This document shows, in pieces, positions 53,064 through 64,000 of a stretch of 64,000 nucleotides of DNA. Source of the stretch: Costus lasius (taxonomy: Eukaryota; Streptophyta; Magnoliopsida; Zingiberales; Costaceae); contig CM050451.1 in the NCBI GenBank assembly GCA_027563935.2, positions 33,867,565 to 33,931,564 on the forward strand, read 5' to 3'. Numbering within the stretch: the first letter of the stretch is position 1; the number at the start of each line of letters is the position of its first letter. The notes under the pieces are model-generated. The model saw only the letters and a list, made by a program, of their open reading frames with translations. It was not told the origin of the DNA and did not search any database. The position numbers and the translations under genes were made by a program.

Positions 53064-54775
53064 TGAAGGACCCCTTTCAAGAGGGGGGCGAAACCCTAAA
53101 CATGCGCATATGAAAAACTTTGTGCATGGGCGGAAAATAGGGCATCAAGAATCGTATGCATCATATATGATCAACTTAAATCTGTAGATTGAATCATACC
53201 ATAGCCATTAGTTCGAATGACGACTAGGAAGAAGAGAATCGAGTGCTTCTCCTCCACACGGTGCGCACACAAGGTGATGTAGCCTACTCCTTGTTGATCC
53301 TTGTGCTAGCAAGGTTCTCCAAGGGTGCTTGTCGAATGGAAGGAATGAGAGATCTTGCTTGGCGATCTTCTTCTTCTCCTTGGCGACAACCTTCTTCACC
53401 ACACGAGAAGCCGTCGAGAGGAAGAGGCAAAAAGGGGCGAGAATAGCATGAGTGCGTCGAACGTGAGGTGTGGTATCTATTTTGGAAAACGCCTCTTCCA
53501 AAAATAGTAAACCTTCACTTCATGCGTTCATGCATTCATGAACCGTGCGCTCACTCAAGGCAAACCGCCCAAAGCGCCATGAAGACTTTGAACCATGCGT
53601 TCACCCATGTGAACCGGTTCAAGCCATTCGGTTCAACCCAATTTGGCTCAATAATTTAATCAAACCAAGCCTTTGTCCAGATAACCTTAAACCCTAAGGT
53701 TCAGGATCTGACCGTTCATCTCTTGATGCTCTTGATCTCATCGATCTAGCATCAACTCTCTCGATCAAAGCTTACCGATCTCAAGCCCTAATCAATCAAA
53801 CATGATCAGACCAGATCTCACTTACAATCAGAGTTTAAATCCCTTTAAACTGAACCAAAACAATTCAGTCCACACGATCTGACTTAAGTAAGCCATATCA
53901 TCAAATTGTGCGACCCTGAGGGTTTCCTTCAAATGTCGGTAACGATAACTTACGTTATCACGATCAGTGAGGGGTATCTAGCAACACATCACTGTCTCCC
54001 GATATAGAGGAAAGAGTCTTCCAAGACTACACCCAAACCACAGCACAAGTGTGAATCAACTCACTAGGCATACATATTTCCTTTGCCACTGGATGTTCTT
54101 ATTGGACAAGCGTGTCAAGCCTGTAGCTCCAATATGCTGAGCATGATTAGAGCAGATGAACATAGTCACCTGGGTATGGCCATACACTTTCTCAATCATC
54201 TCATCCAGGGGGGCCCCATTAGAACATCACACTCCAATTAAGGAGACGGCAATCCTTTATCTATCACTAGTGCCCTAATCTGACTCATGATCATTATCCA
54301 AGATAGTTGATAACCATTATGTTTCAAATGATATTGAACTACCTCAAAACAATGACAATCATCATTTAGAAACACAAGTGATCTCAAGTCAAAGGACATG
54401 TGCCACTTGTTGCAATCAAGGATTATTCACATTGTGACAAGCAATTGAATATCCTAGTAGGGTCTGTCCAGTACATCCAATGTACCCATGAGTCTACATC
54501 TTATTCCATGCTCGAAGCATCCTATAAGATTAGAATACATATTAGTCTCAATCATATCAGGGCTGTCTCATGTTCACCAAGATATCTCGACTAAGGACAT
54601 AAAGCATGTCAGCCTAGCTGAACAGCATTGAGACATTATTCAGAAGTACAATTATTGCAGCAGACAATGTAACAAACTGAATAACAACCATTGCCTTTAT
54701 AAACATAAGAGTTTATACATGATACTGAAAGAATCCCAAGACCTCAAACATTAGCCTTAAGGGCATACCCCAACA
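53064..54775 (-). repeat. 3' LTR of copia D (1712 bp)
   Basis: The plus strand starts TGAAGGACCCC and ends CCCCAACA. Confidence 0.9.
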
Positions 54776-54776
54776 A

Positions 54777-54786
54777 TCTCCCACTT
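54777..54786 (-). other. Polypurine tract of D
   Basis: The plus strand is tctcccactt, one base from the LTR. Confidence 0.85.
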
Positions 54787-54795
54787 GCACTTAAT

Positions 54796-57700
54796 CTAAT
54801 GGTTGAGAAATCTCAAACCCATATTATTACAGTGCTTCTCATGCTTCTGCTGCGCCAGAGGCTTGGTAAGCGGGTCTGCCAGATTGTCATCTGTATGAAC
54901 CTTGCAGACTTTGATCTCGCCTCGATCAATGATCTCCCGGATCAAGTGAAACCGTCTCTGGTGTGACCGTGGTTCCTTTGCTTGTGCTATTGCTCCAGTG
55001 TTATCACAAAAGATAACCAATGGATCTGCACTCGAAGGAACAACACCAAGTTCCTGAACGAACTTACGAATCCACACTGCCTCCTTGGATGCTTCCGAGG
55101 CTGCAACATACTCGGCTTCTGTTGTGGAATCAGCAACAATTGACTGTTTGAAACTTTTCCACACCACTGCTCCACCATTCAAGCTAAAAACATAGCCTGA
55201 TTGCGATCGGAAATCATCCTGGTCACATTGGAACGAAGCATCAGTATATCCTTCAATACTGAGTTCTTCCTGACCTCCATATATCAAGAACATATCTTTG
55301 GTCCTCCGCAGATATTTTAAAATGTTCTTGACTGCAATCCAGTGCGCCTGACCTGGATTACTTTGGAATCGACTGGTCACGCTTAACCCGTAAGCGACGT
55401 CTGGGCGAGTACACAACATCGCATACATAATGGACCCAATAGCCAAAGCATAAGGCGTATTGTCCATTTCATCTTTCTCAGTCTGTGTTTGTGGACACTG
55501 ACTCTTCGAAAGATTCAGACCATGTCTGACTGGAAGATATCCTCTTTTAGAATTTTCTAAATGAAATCTCTCCAGGACTTTATCGATGTAAGTACTCTGG
55601 CACAGCCCGAGAAGCCTCTTAGATCTATCCCTGTAGATCTTCACACCTAATACATAGGCTGCTTCTCCTAGATCTTTCATCTGAAAACATTTTCTTAACC
55701 ATGCCTTAATAGCATGCAGTTCAGGAATATCGTTTCCAATGATTAAGATATCATCGACGTAGAGGACTAGGAAAGTAATCACGCTCCCACTAAACCTCTT
55801 ATATACACACGGGTCGTCTTCATTCTTGATGAAACCAAATTCACATATTGATTCATCAAAACGAATATTCCAGCTTCTAGATGCTTGCTTAAGTCCATAA
55901 ATGGACTTCTTTAACTTGCATATTTTATGACGATCCGATGGATTAGTGAAGCCTTCAGGTTGTGTCATATACACATCCTCATCCAGTTTTCCGTTAAGGA
56001 AAGCCGTCTTCACATCCATTTGCCAGATCTCATAATCGTAATATGCTGCTATCACGAAAAGAATCCGAATAGACTTGAACATAGCTACAGGAGAGAAAGT
56101 TTCATCATAATCTATCCCGTAGATTTGTTTGAAACCTTTCGCAACTAGCCTGCCTTTATAGGTAACCACGTTACCATCCATGTCAATCTTCTTCTTGAAG
56201 ATCCATTTACAGCCTATAGGGATTACTCCCGGAGGCGGATCAACCAAATCCCAGACCTGGTTATCTGACATGGAGTCCATCTCGGCTCGCATAGCTTCAA
56301 GCCATCTCGCTGACTCCGGTCCACTGACCGCATCCGCATAAGTTAGGGGTTCATCATGATCAATGATGTAGACTCCGTCATAGCGCTCAGGCTGTCGACG
56401 GATCCTTCCCGTTCTTCGCGGTTCCCGTGATATCTGAGCCTCAGGTTGTTCAATAACCTGTTCTACTGGCTCAGGCTCATCCAATTGTGCTTGACTACTT
56501 TGCCCTTCCTCTGGATTCTCATCCAGCTTTATTTCTCTCCCACTGGCTTCTTGCAGAAGAAACTCCTTCTCAAGAAAAATAGTCGTCCGAGCAACAAAAA
56601 CCTTGTTCTCTTTGGGATCGTAGAAATAATAACCCTTAGTTTCTTTAGGGTAACCGACAAAGATGCATTTCTCAGATCTGCTCTCTAGTTTCCCAGAGGC
56701 GAGCTTTTTGACATAAGCCTCGCAACCCCAGATCTTTATAAATGTCAAGCTCGGCTGTTTGCCATACCATAACTCATATGGGGTCTTTGAAACTGCCTTG
56801 GATGGCACTCGGTTTAGTACCTTTGCAGCTGTTTCCAGTGCAAATCCCCAAAAGGAGTAAGGTAGAGTAGCCTGACTCATCATAGAACGAACCATATCCA
56901 GTAAGGTTCTGTTCCTCCTCTCGGACACACCATTCCATTGCGGTGTTCCTGGTGGAGTGAGCTGTGAGATAATCCCACACTCCTTGAGATAGTCAGTAAA
57001 CTCTCGACTTAGGTATTCTCCACCTCGATCAGAACGAAGTGCCTTGATATTTCGGCCTAGCTGATTTTGTACTTCATTCTTGAACTCTTTGAACTTGTCA
57101 AAAGATTCACTTTTATGTCTCATAAGATAGAGATAACCATACCTACTGAAATCATCAATAAAGGTAATGAAGTATTGATAGCCACCTCTGGCATGTTTAC
57201 TAAATGGCCCACACACATCACTGTGTATAAGGTCAAGTAAACCTGAAGCCCTTTGACCTTTGTTAGGAAATGGTGACTTCGTCATTTTGCCCATCAAACA
57301 AGCTTTGCATGTATCAATCTCCTCATAGGAGAATGATCCCAGCAGTCCGTAATCATGCAACCGCTTAATGCGCTTCTTGTTAATATGGCCTAAACGACTA
57401 TGCCATAGCAAGGTGCTATCATCAGCATACTTGGCTTTCTTATTATCAATATTATGTATAGAATATTCCATGTCCAACATGAATAACCCATTGTTAATTG
57501 ATCCAGTAGCATAAACAATATTATCTAAAGAAAGAACACACTTTGAAATGTTACATTCAAAGGAAAATCCTTTCCTGACAAGAGCAGGAATAGAGATAAT
57601 ATTTTTAGTAATGCTGGGAACAAAGTAACAATTGTTTAGTTCTAATACAAGTCCAGATGGTAATGAGATGTAATATTCTCCTACAGCAACAGCAGCAACC

Positions 57701-57796
57701 CGTGCCCCGTTTCCAACTTGTAGGTCCACCTCATGCTGTCCCACCTGTCTTCTTCTCTTGAGTTCCTGTACATTTGAACAAATGTGAACTCCACAT
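54796..57796 (-). pseudogene. Copia D pol, lacking gag and the start of protease
   Basis: The frame is open for about 1000 codons from the break at 57796 to the usual end MGLRFLNH. Integrase D,D-35-E, YVDD and the RNase H acidic residues remain. It has no gag or protease active site and no start of its own. There is also an 18-bp in-frame deletion near 54957: the residues KSKHIQ, equivalent to 1235-1240 of T, are missing just after the third RNase H acidic residue, including a conserved His. D is therefore doubly defective despite its open frame. Confidence 0.92.
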
Positions 57797-58597
57797 TGTA
57801 AGATCCAAGGATCTTAAGTCCTGGTAAGCATTATTTTTGAATTAAATAAAATTATTGACTGTGATATTTTTCTATGTATTGGTTGTTAATAGTTATTTAA
57901 CTAGAGATTTTTGGTTGTTAATTTATTATAAATTAATTAGGGATTATTTGTTTGATTATTGGCTGTTAATTTATGATAAATTATTATTGGCTGTTCATGA
58001 TAAATTAATTAGGATTTATGGGTTGTAATTGTAAGTTAATTAATTAGAGCTTGTAAGTTAATTAATTAGACCCTATTGGTTAATTAAACCCTTATTGGAT
58101 GTTAATTAGACCTTATTGGATTTTCGTTAAGTTAATGGTTGAATTAATGGGTTTAAACTAATTGGGTTTTAAAATTCAAATTATTAATTAAATGGATTAA
58201 ACCCGAATTGAATTAATGGGTTAATGGGTTAAGAGTTAAAAACCGAAATTTAAGTAGGTAATTTCGGTTAGGGTAGAGTGTTGGCGATTTTTTGGCTTGA
58301 AAGAAACCTTGGGCGACGGCTTGAAGAACTTGGCGACTTCTTGAAGAACTTAGGCGATTCTTGGAGGCTTAGAGGTGAAATATCTTCCTTCTCTCTTGGA
58401 GTCTTTGGTGTTGGAGGTGTTTCCTTCCTTTGGTGGCGATTCTTGGTAGAACTTCAAGTCTTAGACGAATTATTTTGGAGAGTTTTTCACCTTGTGTTCT
58501 CGGTTAAGAGGTGAGTGGAATGTCTTATTTGATCTATTAGTTTGGTTGTGTTTGTGACTTGATACAATTGAATTATTGGAATTTTTATCATGTTAAA

Positions 58598-58790
58598 ACC
58601 GAAACTCAAGATGTATTTTTCATGTAAACCAAATTCAAGATGTTTCTTCATGTGAACCGAATCTTTGATAATTATTCATGATAATCCGAAATCTTGATAT
58701 TATTTATGAAGACCAAATTCTTGATAATATGCATGAAAACCGAAATTTTGATGATTTTCTTTATGAAATCCGAAAGTTGGTAATATGAAA
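58598..58790 (+). repeat. Degenerate about 35-bp repeats in LTR E
   Basis: At least five loose copies of a unit built on accgaaa(t/c)tc(t/a)tgatat, followed by 'catga' spacers. Confidence 0.55.
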
Positions 58791-59380
58791 TTTAAGGTAT
58801 TAAATTATGGAAATTCGGAAGTTTTAGATCAATGGTTTGAGCATGAAATTCATGTTAATTCAAGGTGTAAAATTTAATAGATAGTATGTTATGTTAACCG
58901 TGGTTTATATGTAGAGATTTGTAAAATAGTTGGTATGAATACATGTTTTAATTTTTGTTAATTTTATGGATAGTTTGTATGACTACATGTTTTAGTTTTA
59001 TGTTAATTTTTATGGATGCTTGTTAACTGCATTATTGAGAAATTGTTTGAGAAATTTGGATGATAACCTAGTAAGGTTTGACTGAACTAATCAGCATGAA
59101 ACCTAAGGACCACACTATATTATATGATTGTTAATATTATGTAATTATGTGATTTTTAAATATTAGGTGTTTATGTGATTTTTGGAATATTATGTTGTTA
59201 TGTAAATTGTGAACATTATGTGGTTATGAGATTTTTGAAAATTATGTGATTATGAGAATTTTGAATATTATGTGTTATGTGTTGGTTAGGACTATGGCTA
59301 AGTGTAACAGTGTACTCATAGGATAGTCCTTATGTGATATGTGAAGGGTTTGAATTTCAGCCCTGTATTTGATATGTGAG

Positions 59381-59460
59381 GGGGCTGATGTTCGGCCTGC
59401 CTATTATGATTTTTGTGATGGGGGTTGATGTTCAGCCTGCCCGATATGATTTTTGTGATG
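59381..59460 (+). repeat. Two 40-bp tandem repeats in LTR E
   Basis: Units at 59381-59420 and 59421-59460, based on ggtgatgttc(a/g)gcctgcc-like text and ending ttttgtgatg; about five differences. Confidence 0.8.
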
Positions 59461-59561
59461 ACTATCCTAGAGTCTAGTTGACACTTAGGAGTCCACCTTT
59501 GTGAAATATGAAATAAGATATGTCTGTTGTCCAGTAGGAACCTTTTGGGAGAACGGGTTTT

Positions 59562-59877
59562 GACGCAAAGTGCCATGTCTTGGTCGGACAGGGGCCACCT
59601 CTTGATGTCATTACTCTTTTATGTGATGGGGTGATATAAGACGCAAAGTGCCATGTCTTGATCAGACAGGGGCCACCTCTTGATGTCATCACTCTCATTT
59701 TGTGATGTTGGGTGTCGTAGAGCAAAGTGCCACGTCATGACCTGACGGGGGCCACCTCTTGAATCTACACACAATCCATCGATGTGTTATGGGGTGAGAG
59801 AGCAAAGTGCCACATCGTGACCTGGCGGGGGCCACCTCTTGATTCTACTCATTATCCATGTTTATGTGTTGCACGAG
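59562..59877 (+). repeat. Four about 79-bp tandem repeats in LTR E
   Basis: Units start near 59562, 59640, 59720 and 59800. Each holds gcaaagtgcca and ggggccacctcttga. Units 1-2 resemble each other more, as do units 3-4. Confidence 0.9.
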
Positions 59878-60520
59878 ATTTTGCAGCTCCCAGTGCTTTG
59901 GCCAAGCCGGGTTAGACCATATTGGTCACTACTGAATATGCTGGACAACTAGGTTAATTAAGTATGGTGTGTTTAGTTGGTTTAGAATATATGTGTTTAA
60001 TTGGGTTAGAGTAAAACTCTAGAACCTGAATTTGTTATATGTTAGTGTGTACATTTAATTGTCTATATGACTTCTGTTTCTTTATTTTGTTATATGTTGA
60101 CATAATGTTCTGTTAAATATTTTTAAAAATAATCTGCCTATATTTTTGAATGTATGTTATGGATGGTCGATTTAGACTATCCACTCACTGGGCTGTGTAG
60201 CTCACCCCTCACTATTTTCAGGCATAGAGCAGGGGCGCATGTCTTGAGTGCATTGGCGTGGATAATTATGCTGTTTGCTGTTTTAAGAATTTTTATGCTT
60301 AATTCTTGGGGCCGGTTGTGGCCTTAACATAAACTATATGAACTATGTGAATCATGAGACTATGTGAACTATGTGAAGTATGTTGCCAGTTATGGCAGTC
60401 TTATGAGTTTGATTTTTGTGTCACCGCGGGCTTCAGCCTGGTTTCGGTGTTTGGTATGAGTTTATAAAATTGATTTTTTTGATTTTGTTTTGAATTTCGG
60501 CTTGTTGTATATTCTATGCA

Positions 60521-60694
60521 ATCGGTTTTGATATACCCTGTAACTTGCATATGTCTAGTGCAAGTATTGCCTGGTGGCAGGTACCTTTATGGATTTTATG
60601 AATTTGAATCGGTTTTGATATAACTATTGCCTTGCATATGTCTAGTGCAAGGATTGCGTGGTGGCAGGTACCCTTATGAGATTTGAGTTTTGTG
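60521..60694 (+). repeat. Two 87-bp tandem repeats in LTR E
   Basis: Units at 60521-60607 and 60608-60694, both with cttgcatatgtctagtgcaa and ggtggcaggtacc. Confidence 0.88.
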
Positions 60695-60843
60695 AATTTG
60701 TGTGTATGGATTTATGGAAATTTTTCAGATCGTGTTTTCTTGAACTCGGTTTTTATCTAGCATATGATCGATCTTATATGAAACATCCTGTATCATTTGT
60801 GAATTGTGCCATTTGTTTGGGGTTAAGAATGTGGGATGTTACA

Positions 60844-61541
60844 GTTCCACATCTATTTGTCTCTTATTTCAGTTTTCCTACATTGCTAATCTGATTAAGC
60901 TATTTCTTGCAGGGATTTTAAGAATTTGGCGCAACAACAATCTTGACATTTGGCACGGATATGAAGTGCAAATGTTGTTCTATCATTTGGACCAGTTGGG
61001 GAAGATTCAAATTGAGCATATCAGCCTACATGACACCGCAACTTTTGATAAATGATCAAATCCTGCATCTATTTTCTCAACTAATCTGATTAGTATGTTT
61101 TGTGCAGGTACTTTGAGCAATCTTGGCAACAAAGATCTTGGACTTTGGTCAGATAATGAAGCACACATCTTGTACTTTCATTTGGGTTAGTTGATGCGAA
61201 CCCGGGTTCAACGGGTCAATCTAACAAGCATTGCAAAATTTGCAATCTGAAACATTTCTGTGCAGTTTTAACTTACCGATCTGACTAGCTATATTGGTTG
61301 CACTAAATCTATATGCTCGAGTAGGAGTCTACTCTCCATTTTGATACGCATGTAAAGAACTAATTTAGTTCCACAATGTAGTTCATTTAGTTTGAATATT
61401 GAATGATTGGAACCCCCTCTATGACATTGCCACATTTGCTAAATAATAATTTTCTGAACTGGAATTCTAGCTGCTTTCATGAATATGCTGTTTTCTGAAA
61501 ATTCAAAAAATAAATAACTGAATTTTAATTTAGTAGTTTGT
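60844..61541 (+). pseudogene. Exon-like duplicated block, possible host gene remnant
   Basis: Two units start with a pyrimidine tract and an AG acceptor (ttcttgcag at 60904-60912 and ttttgtgcag at 61098-61107), each followed by coding-like sequence in the same phase. The first reads ILRIWRNNNLDIWHGYEVQ then LFYHL, open to a TGA at about 61053. The second reads TLSNLGNKDLGLWSDNEAH then LYFHL, ending at TAG near 61168. Matching residues (N, L, W, E, L, F, H, L) suggest one duplicated exon. The preceding intron-like stretches (aatctgatta) also match. The protein family is not recognised. The rest (61190-61541) is AT-rich and featureless. It could also be repeat DNA. Confidence 0.35.
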
Positions 61542-61632
61542 TGTCACACGCTTCCCCCCTACATCAGGATCCAATCCAATGCAACCCTAATCCAAGTGTG
61601 ACCAACCATGGTCAAATACGGGTCAACCTGCC
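61542..61632 (+). other. Short unassigned stretch before F
   Basis: It begins TGTCACACGCTTCCCCCC, which could be an alternative start of the F LTR. No other feature is seen. Confidence 0.4.
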
Positions 61633-63381
61633 TGATGTGGGACCGAGGCAGGATCTTCGGAGGTCCGCCCGGGTTCGAAAGAAGCCCTCTAGGTATGGCT
61701 ATCCTAGCCCCTAGACTTGGCTTCCTTAGGACCCCATTTTGCTTATTTTGTCTTAGATTAGGGTGCATCATGAGGTAGGTTAGATCCACCCTCAAATTAC
61801 ACCAAGTAGCTACATTTCTAGGTTTCGCCACTTATGTATGGTAGGTTAGTTCATGCAATTAATGTAATAGATTAGGGCACTACATTTGGGGACTCAAGTC
61901 AAAATCAGGTCAAGATACATCAAGGAGGCGCCAAGCTCAAACCCAACCCATCATGAAGTATACTCTCAACAAATCCACCCAAGTTTCACCCTCCATGTTG
62001 TCATCCATGTGGATCCATTTTGTCTTCATCTCCAACAGCCCTTTCTACTTGAGGAAGGGGCTCAAGTCAAGATGTTTGCGCCAGGTATTCAGCAGCCCTT
62101 GAGGGTAAAGGACAGCCTACAAGCAAGGAAAGGGGTCAGCCACAACACCACCCCCAAGTGCAGGAAGTTGCCTACCCAATTCCAGAAATCTGCAGCCCAC
62201 TTCTTCCAAGAGGATCGCCAGCTTTAAAGAAGGGAATCAGCTTATTCAATGTGCCCCTAGCCAGCTAATCCCCCCCTTACCACTTAGGGGAAAGCTCCAA
62301 AGAAAGTTCAAAGAGGGCAGCCCACAAACAAGGAAAGTTGCAGCCCATCAATGCTCCCTGCGCAAGTGCAGAATTCTGTTTTGTTTTTTGTTTGTTGTTT
62401 GTTTGTCTTGAGCGCCTAGAGCAGGAGATATCCGTTGGGAGTCTTCTATATTGCTGTACCCTTTTGTAAGCTTGAGTTCAGTTGAATAGTTTTAGAGAAA
62501 ATCCAGAAGTGTGTCTTCTAGTGGTGTGTGTCACCTCAACTCTTCCCCCCCCTCTCTTCCAACCCTAACCGAGAACTCCCTTCCACTTCCCCTCTTCAGT
62601 CCTCTTCACCACTTGCTCAAGGTCCTGAGTTGGAAGCCCTCACCATCTCCTTTCATCAGCCTTGAAGAGTCTTCAGTCCAAGAGGAGGAGCTGAGTCCAA
62701 CCGAGACTCCAAGGGGTGTCATCTACACCATGCCGAGACCAAGCACCACCTTAAGTTAGCTAAGTTTCTTCTCTCCCTTGATTGATGTTTCCTTGATGTT
62801 TTTGAGCACCCATCTACACTCACATTCCTGTTCTTGAAGGTTGCACAAGGATCAGAAGCTATGCAAGGCGTCATTCCCCTCTCTCCCCCCTCTAATAGCT
62901 AGTCTCTAGATTGTTAGCAAGGGAACTTGGAGAACTAGTCTCCCCCTTGGTTGTGAATGTAAAAGGCCTCTTAATATTTGTCAAATACTCACCCACGCAT
63001 GTGTGGGAATGCTGTAATGCCATGGTTGTAAGCTCATAGGGCCCTACTTCGTGAGTTCAACCATTGGACCGGTGAAGAACGGGAAGTTCGCCCTTTCTAT
63101 TCTCAAAGGGCGCAAGGTGAGCCTCTCCCTTAGAATAGTGTTGTTTTTCAAGCTCTAGATTGCATGATAGGTTTCAATTCAGTTTTACACTTGCCCTAGA
63201 CTTGCATGATAGGTTCTAAGTTCAGTTTGCTACTTGCCTAATTTCGGTTTTCACCTACAACTACTCAAAACAAGCTATTTTCAACTACGTTAGTATAAGG
63301 GGTTTCATTATTCTATACGTAACTATCAAATGTTTTCAAAACGCGTTGTTTGAATGTGTGCATGCTTAGCACCCCCTATCA
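61633..63381 (+). repeat. 5' LTR of F (about 1749 bp)
   Basis: The start TGATGTGGGACCG is chosen because the next 66 bases align with the H LTR start without gaps (shared ggtatgg and later tgcatcatga). It ends CCCCCTATCA, 3 bp before the primer site. The alternative start is 61542. A short ORF at 62511-62759 is not supported. Confidence 0.65.
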
Positions 63382-63384
63382 TCT

Positions 63385-63396
63385 TGGTATCAGAGC
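63385..63396 (+). other. Primer binding site of F
   Basis: TGGTATCAGAGC, a perfect iMet-type site, 3 bp after the LTR. Confidence 0.92.
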
Positions 63397-63544
63397 TTAG
63401 GCTCTTAGAGTAGGATTTTATAAGACCAAAACTTTATTTTCCTACTACTAGGACGATTTTGGACCTAGGTGCTTGAAAGAACTTGAGTAGATATATTTAC
63501 CACCTTAGGATCTATTTTCAAAACTCTATTTGTTTTCAAAAACA

Positions 63545-64000
63545 ATGGCTACTAGATCCGGTGCTCCCTATGGTCTCAATCAAGCTATTGACCATGAGGT
63601 GAGTGCCCTCTCAATTGATATGGCCTCCATTAAAGAAACCCTAGCATCCCTTCAACACTCCATAGGTGTCATAGACAATAGGCTTAACACCCTAGAGTCT
63701 AACTCAAAAATGGATCCCCAAAATACTAGCCGACCTAATAGTGGATCCCACACGAGGGAACCAAATGACCTAGGACCTCCCTCACACACCCCTAGAGTCA
63801 ATTATGCTCAAACCGAATGGGGAGGGCCTTATGCTCAACAACCACCCTATCATAGACCTAGGGATCATGATGTGCAACGTGCCATCAAGATCAACCCCCC
63901 TACTTTTAGTGGATCCCTTAACCCTAAGGAATTCCTAGATTGGACCACAAAGCTAGATCAATACTTTGACTATAGCCTTGTGCACAACGAAAGTAAGGTT
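63545..64000 (+). CDS. Gag of gypsy element F, N-terminal part
   Basis: An ATG at 63545, the first after the primer site, opens 152 codons with no stop to the window end. It begins MATRSGAPYGLNQ. Residues about 15-50 have a heptad-like pattern typical of the coiled coil before gypsy capsid. A Pro/Asn/Ser-rich linker follows. Near residue 120 comes the capsid entry motif PPTFSGSLNPKEFLDW, then a Tyr-Phe pair (LDQYFDY), as in the retrotransposon gag family. It would form the particle shell. Whether pol follows intact lies outside the window. Confidence 0.88.
   Translation, partial: MATRSGAPYGLNQAIDHEVSALSIDMASIKETLASLQHSIGVIDNRLNTLESNSKMDPQNTSRPNSGSHTREPNDLGPPSHTPRVNYAQTEWGGPYAQQPPYHRPRDHDVQRAIKINPPTFSGSLNPKEFLDWTTKLDQYFDYSLVHNESKV

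Larger units (their letters stand above)
53064..57796 (-). mobile_element. Copia element D, 5'-truncated
   Basis: It has a 3' LTR (53064-54775), polypurine tract and pol from the protease onward, all minus strand and of the same family as T/B/C. It stops abruptly at 57796 inside the protease region, where lone LTR E begins; gag, leader and 5' LTR are gone. The left target duplication would be acaat (53059-53063) in the H pol gene; the partner is missing. Confidence 0.9.
57797..60843 (+). repeat. Lone LTR E (3047 bp), gypsy-like
   Basis: It runs from TGTAAGATCC to GGGATGTTACA, with inverted ends TGTAA/TTACA. No polypurine tract precedes it and no primer site follows it, so it is a solo LTR. 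The AT-rich first half, the tandem repeats and the TTTCAGG stretch near 60219 resemble long LTRs of Tekay/Del chromoviruses, which is a guess by style. The flanks do not match: cacat on the left, gttcc on the right. Orientation is tentative. Short ORFs within it are not convincing. Confidence 0.6.
61633..64000 (+). mobile_element. Gypsy element F, 5' end: LTR, primer site and gag start
   Basis: LTR, iMet-type primer site, 148-bp leader and the gag start run off the right edge. The LTR start and an internal block align with those of chromovirus H, so F is probably a relative of H in the opposite orientation. The left target duplication would be ctgcc (61628-61632). Confidence 0.75.

Noticed and set aside
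59316..59725. ORFs of 83-86 codons on the minus strand in E
   Set aside because: They are translations of the 40- and 79-bp tandem repeats.
61542..61560. TGTCACACGC as the start of the F LTR
   Set aside because: 61633 is preferred because it aligns base for base with the H LTR start; kept as an alternative.
62511..62759. Ser/Pro-rich 82-codon ORF
   Set aside because: It lies in the F LTR; low-complexity composition only.

Overview
The window is repeat-rich nuclear DNA of a flowering plant. Nearly every base belongs to a nested stack of LTR retrotransposons: Ty1/copia elements with tRNA-iMet primer sites, Ty3/gypsy elements (one with a tRNA-Asp-type primer site, one with a chromodomain), and a small TRIM. 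No bacterial, organellar or CRISPR signal was seen. The only stretch that might be ordinary host gene DNA is about 0.7 kb near 60844-61541, with two exon-like blocks. The species cannot be named from this sequence.

Layout, using working names. Z (1-2250, minus): a copia leader and 5' LTR cut by the window start. G1 (2251-6474, minus): a gypsy element with an acidic ORF, a palindrome-rich spacer and the start of a second ORF. A (6475-46655, plus): an old, broken copia that hosts most of the other elements. A is interrupted by a TRIM (7397-24474), by copia B (25259-34411, minus) and, inside its 3' LTR, by copia C (36644-45760, plus). The TRIM is itself interrupted by array T (7629-24174): three LTRs and two complete internal regions in tandem, all between one 5-bp target duplication. 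G2 (46656-49297, minus): an old gypsy fragment holding A at one end. H (49298-53063, minus): a chromovirus 3' half inserted in G2. D (53064-57796, minus): a truncated copia in H. E (57797-60843): a lone 3-kb LTR full of minisatellites. Then the exon-like DNA, and F (61633-end, plus): a gypsy element related to H whose gag starts at 63545.

The order of events follows from who interrupts whom. G2 is oldest, then A and H, then the TRIM, G1 and D. The youngest are Z, T, B and C, which share the LTR start TGTTGGGGTATG. T, B and C have intact 1293-1294 codon gag-pol frames and almost identical LTR pairs, so this copia family was active very recently and may still be. D has the same LTR type but is broken.

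The most interesting signals outside the catalogued genes are these: the LTR-internal-LTR-internal-LTR array; a pair of leader hairpins with compensatory base changes, conserved across T, B and C; a hairpin and matching two-ORF layout shared by G1 and G2; repeated palindromes of the TTACGGCA/TGCCGTAA type in G1; a triplicated primer-site module; and the duplicated exon-like block. Boundaries were read by eye from terminal TG/CA, primer sites, polypurine tracts and target duplications. No alignment or database search was run.
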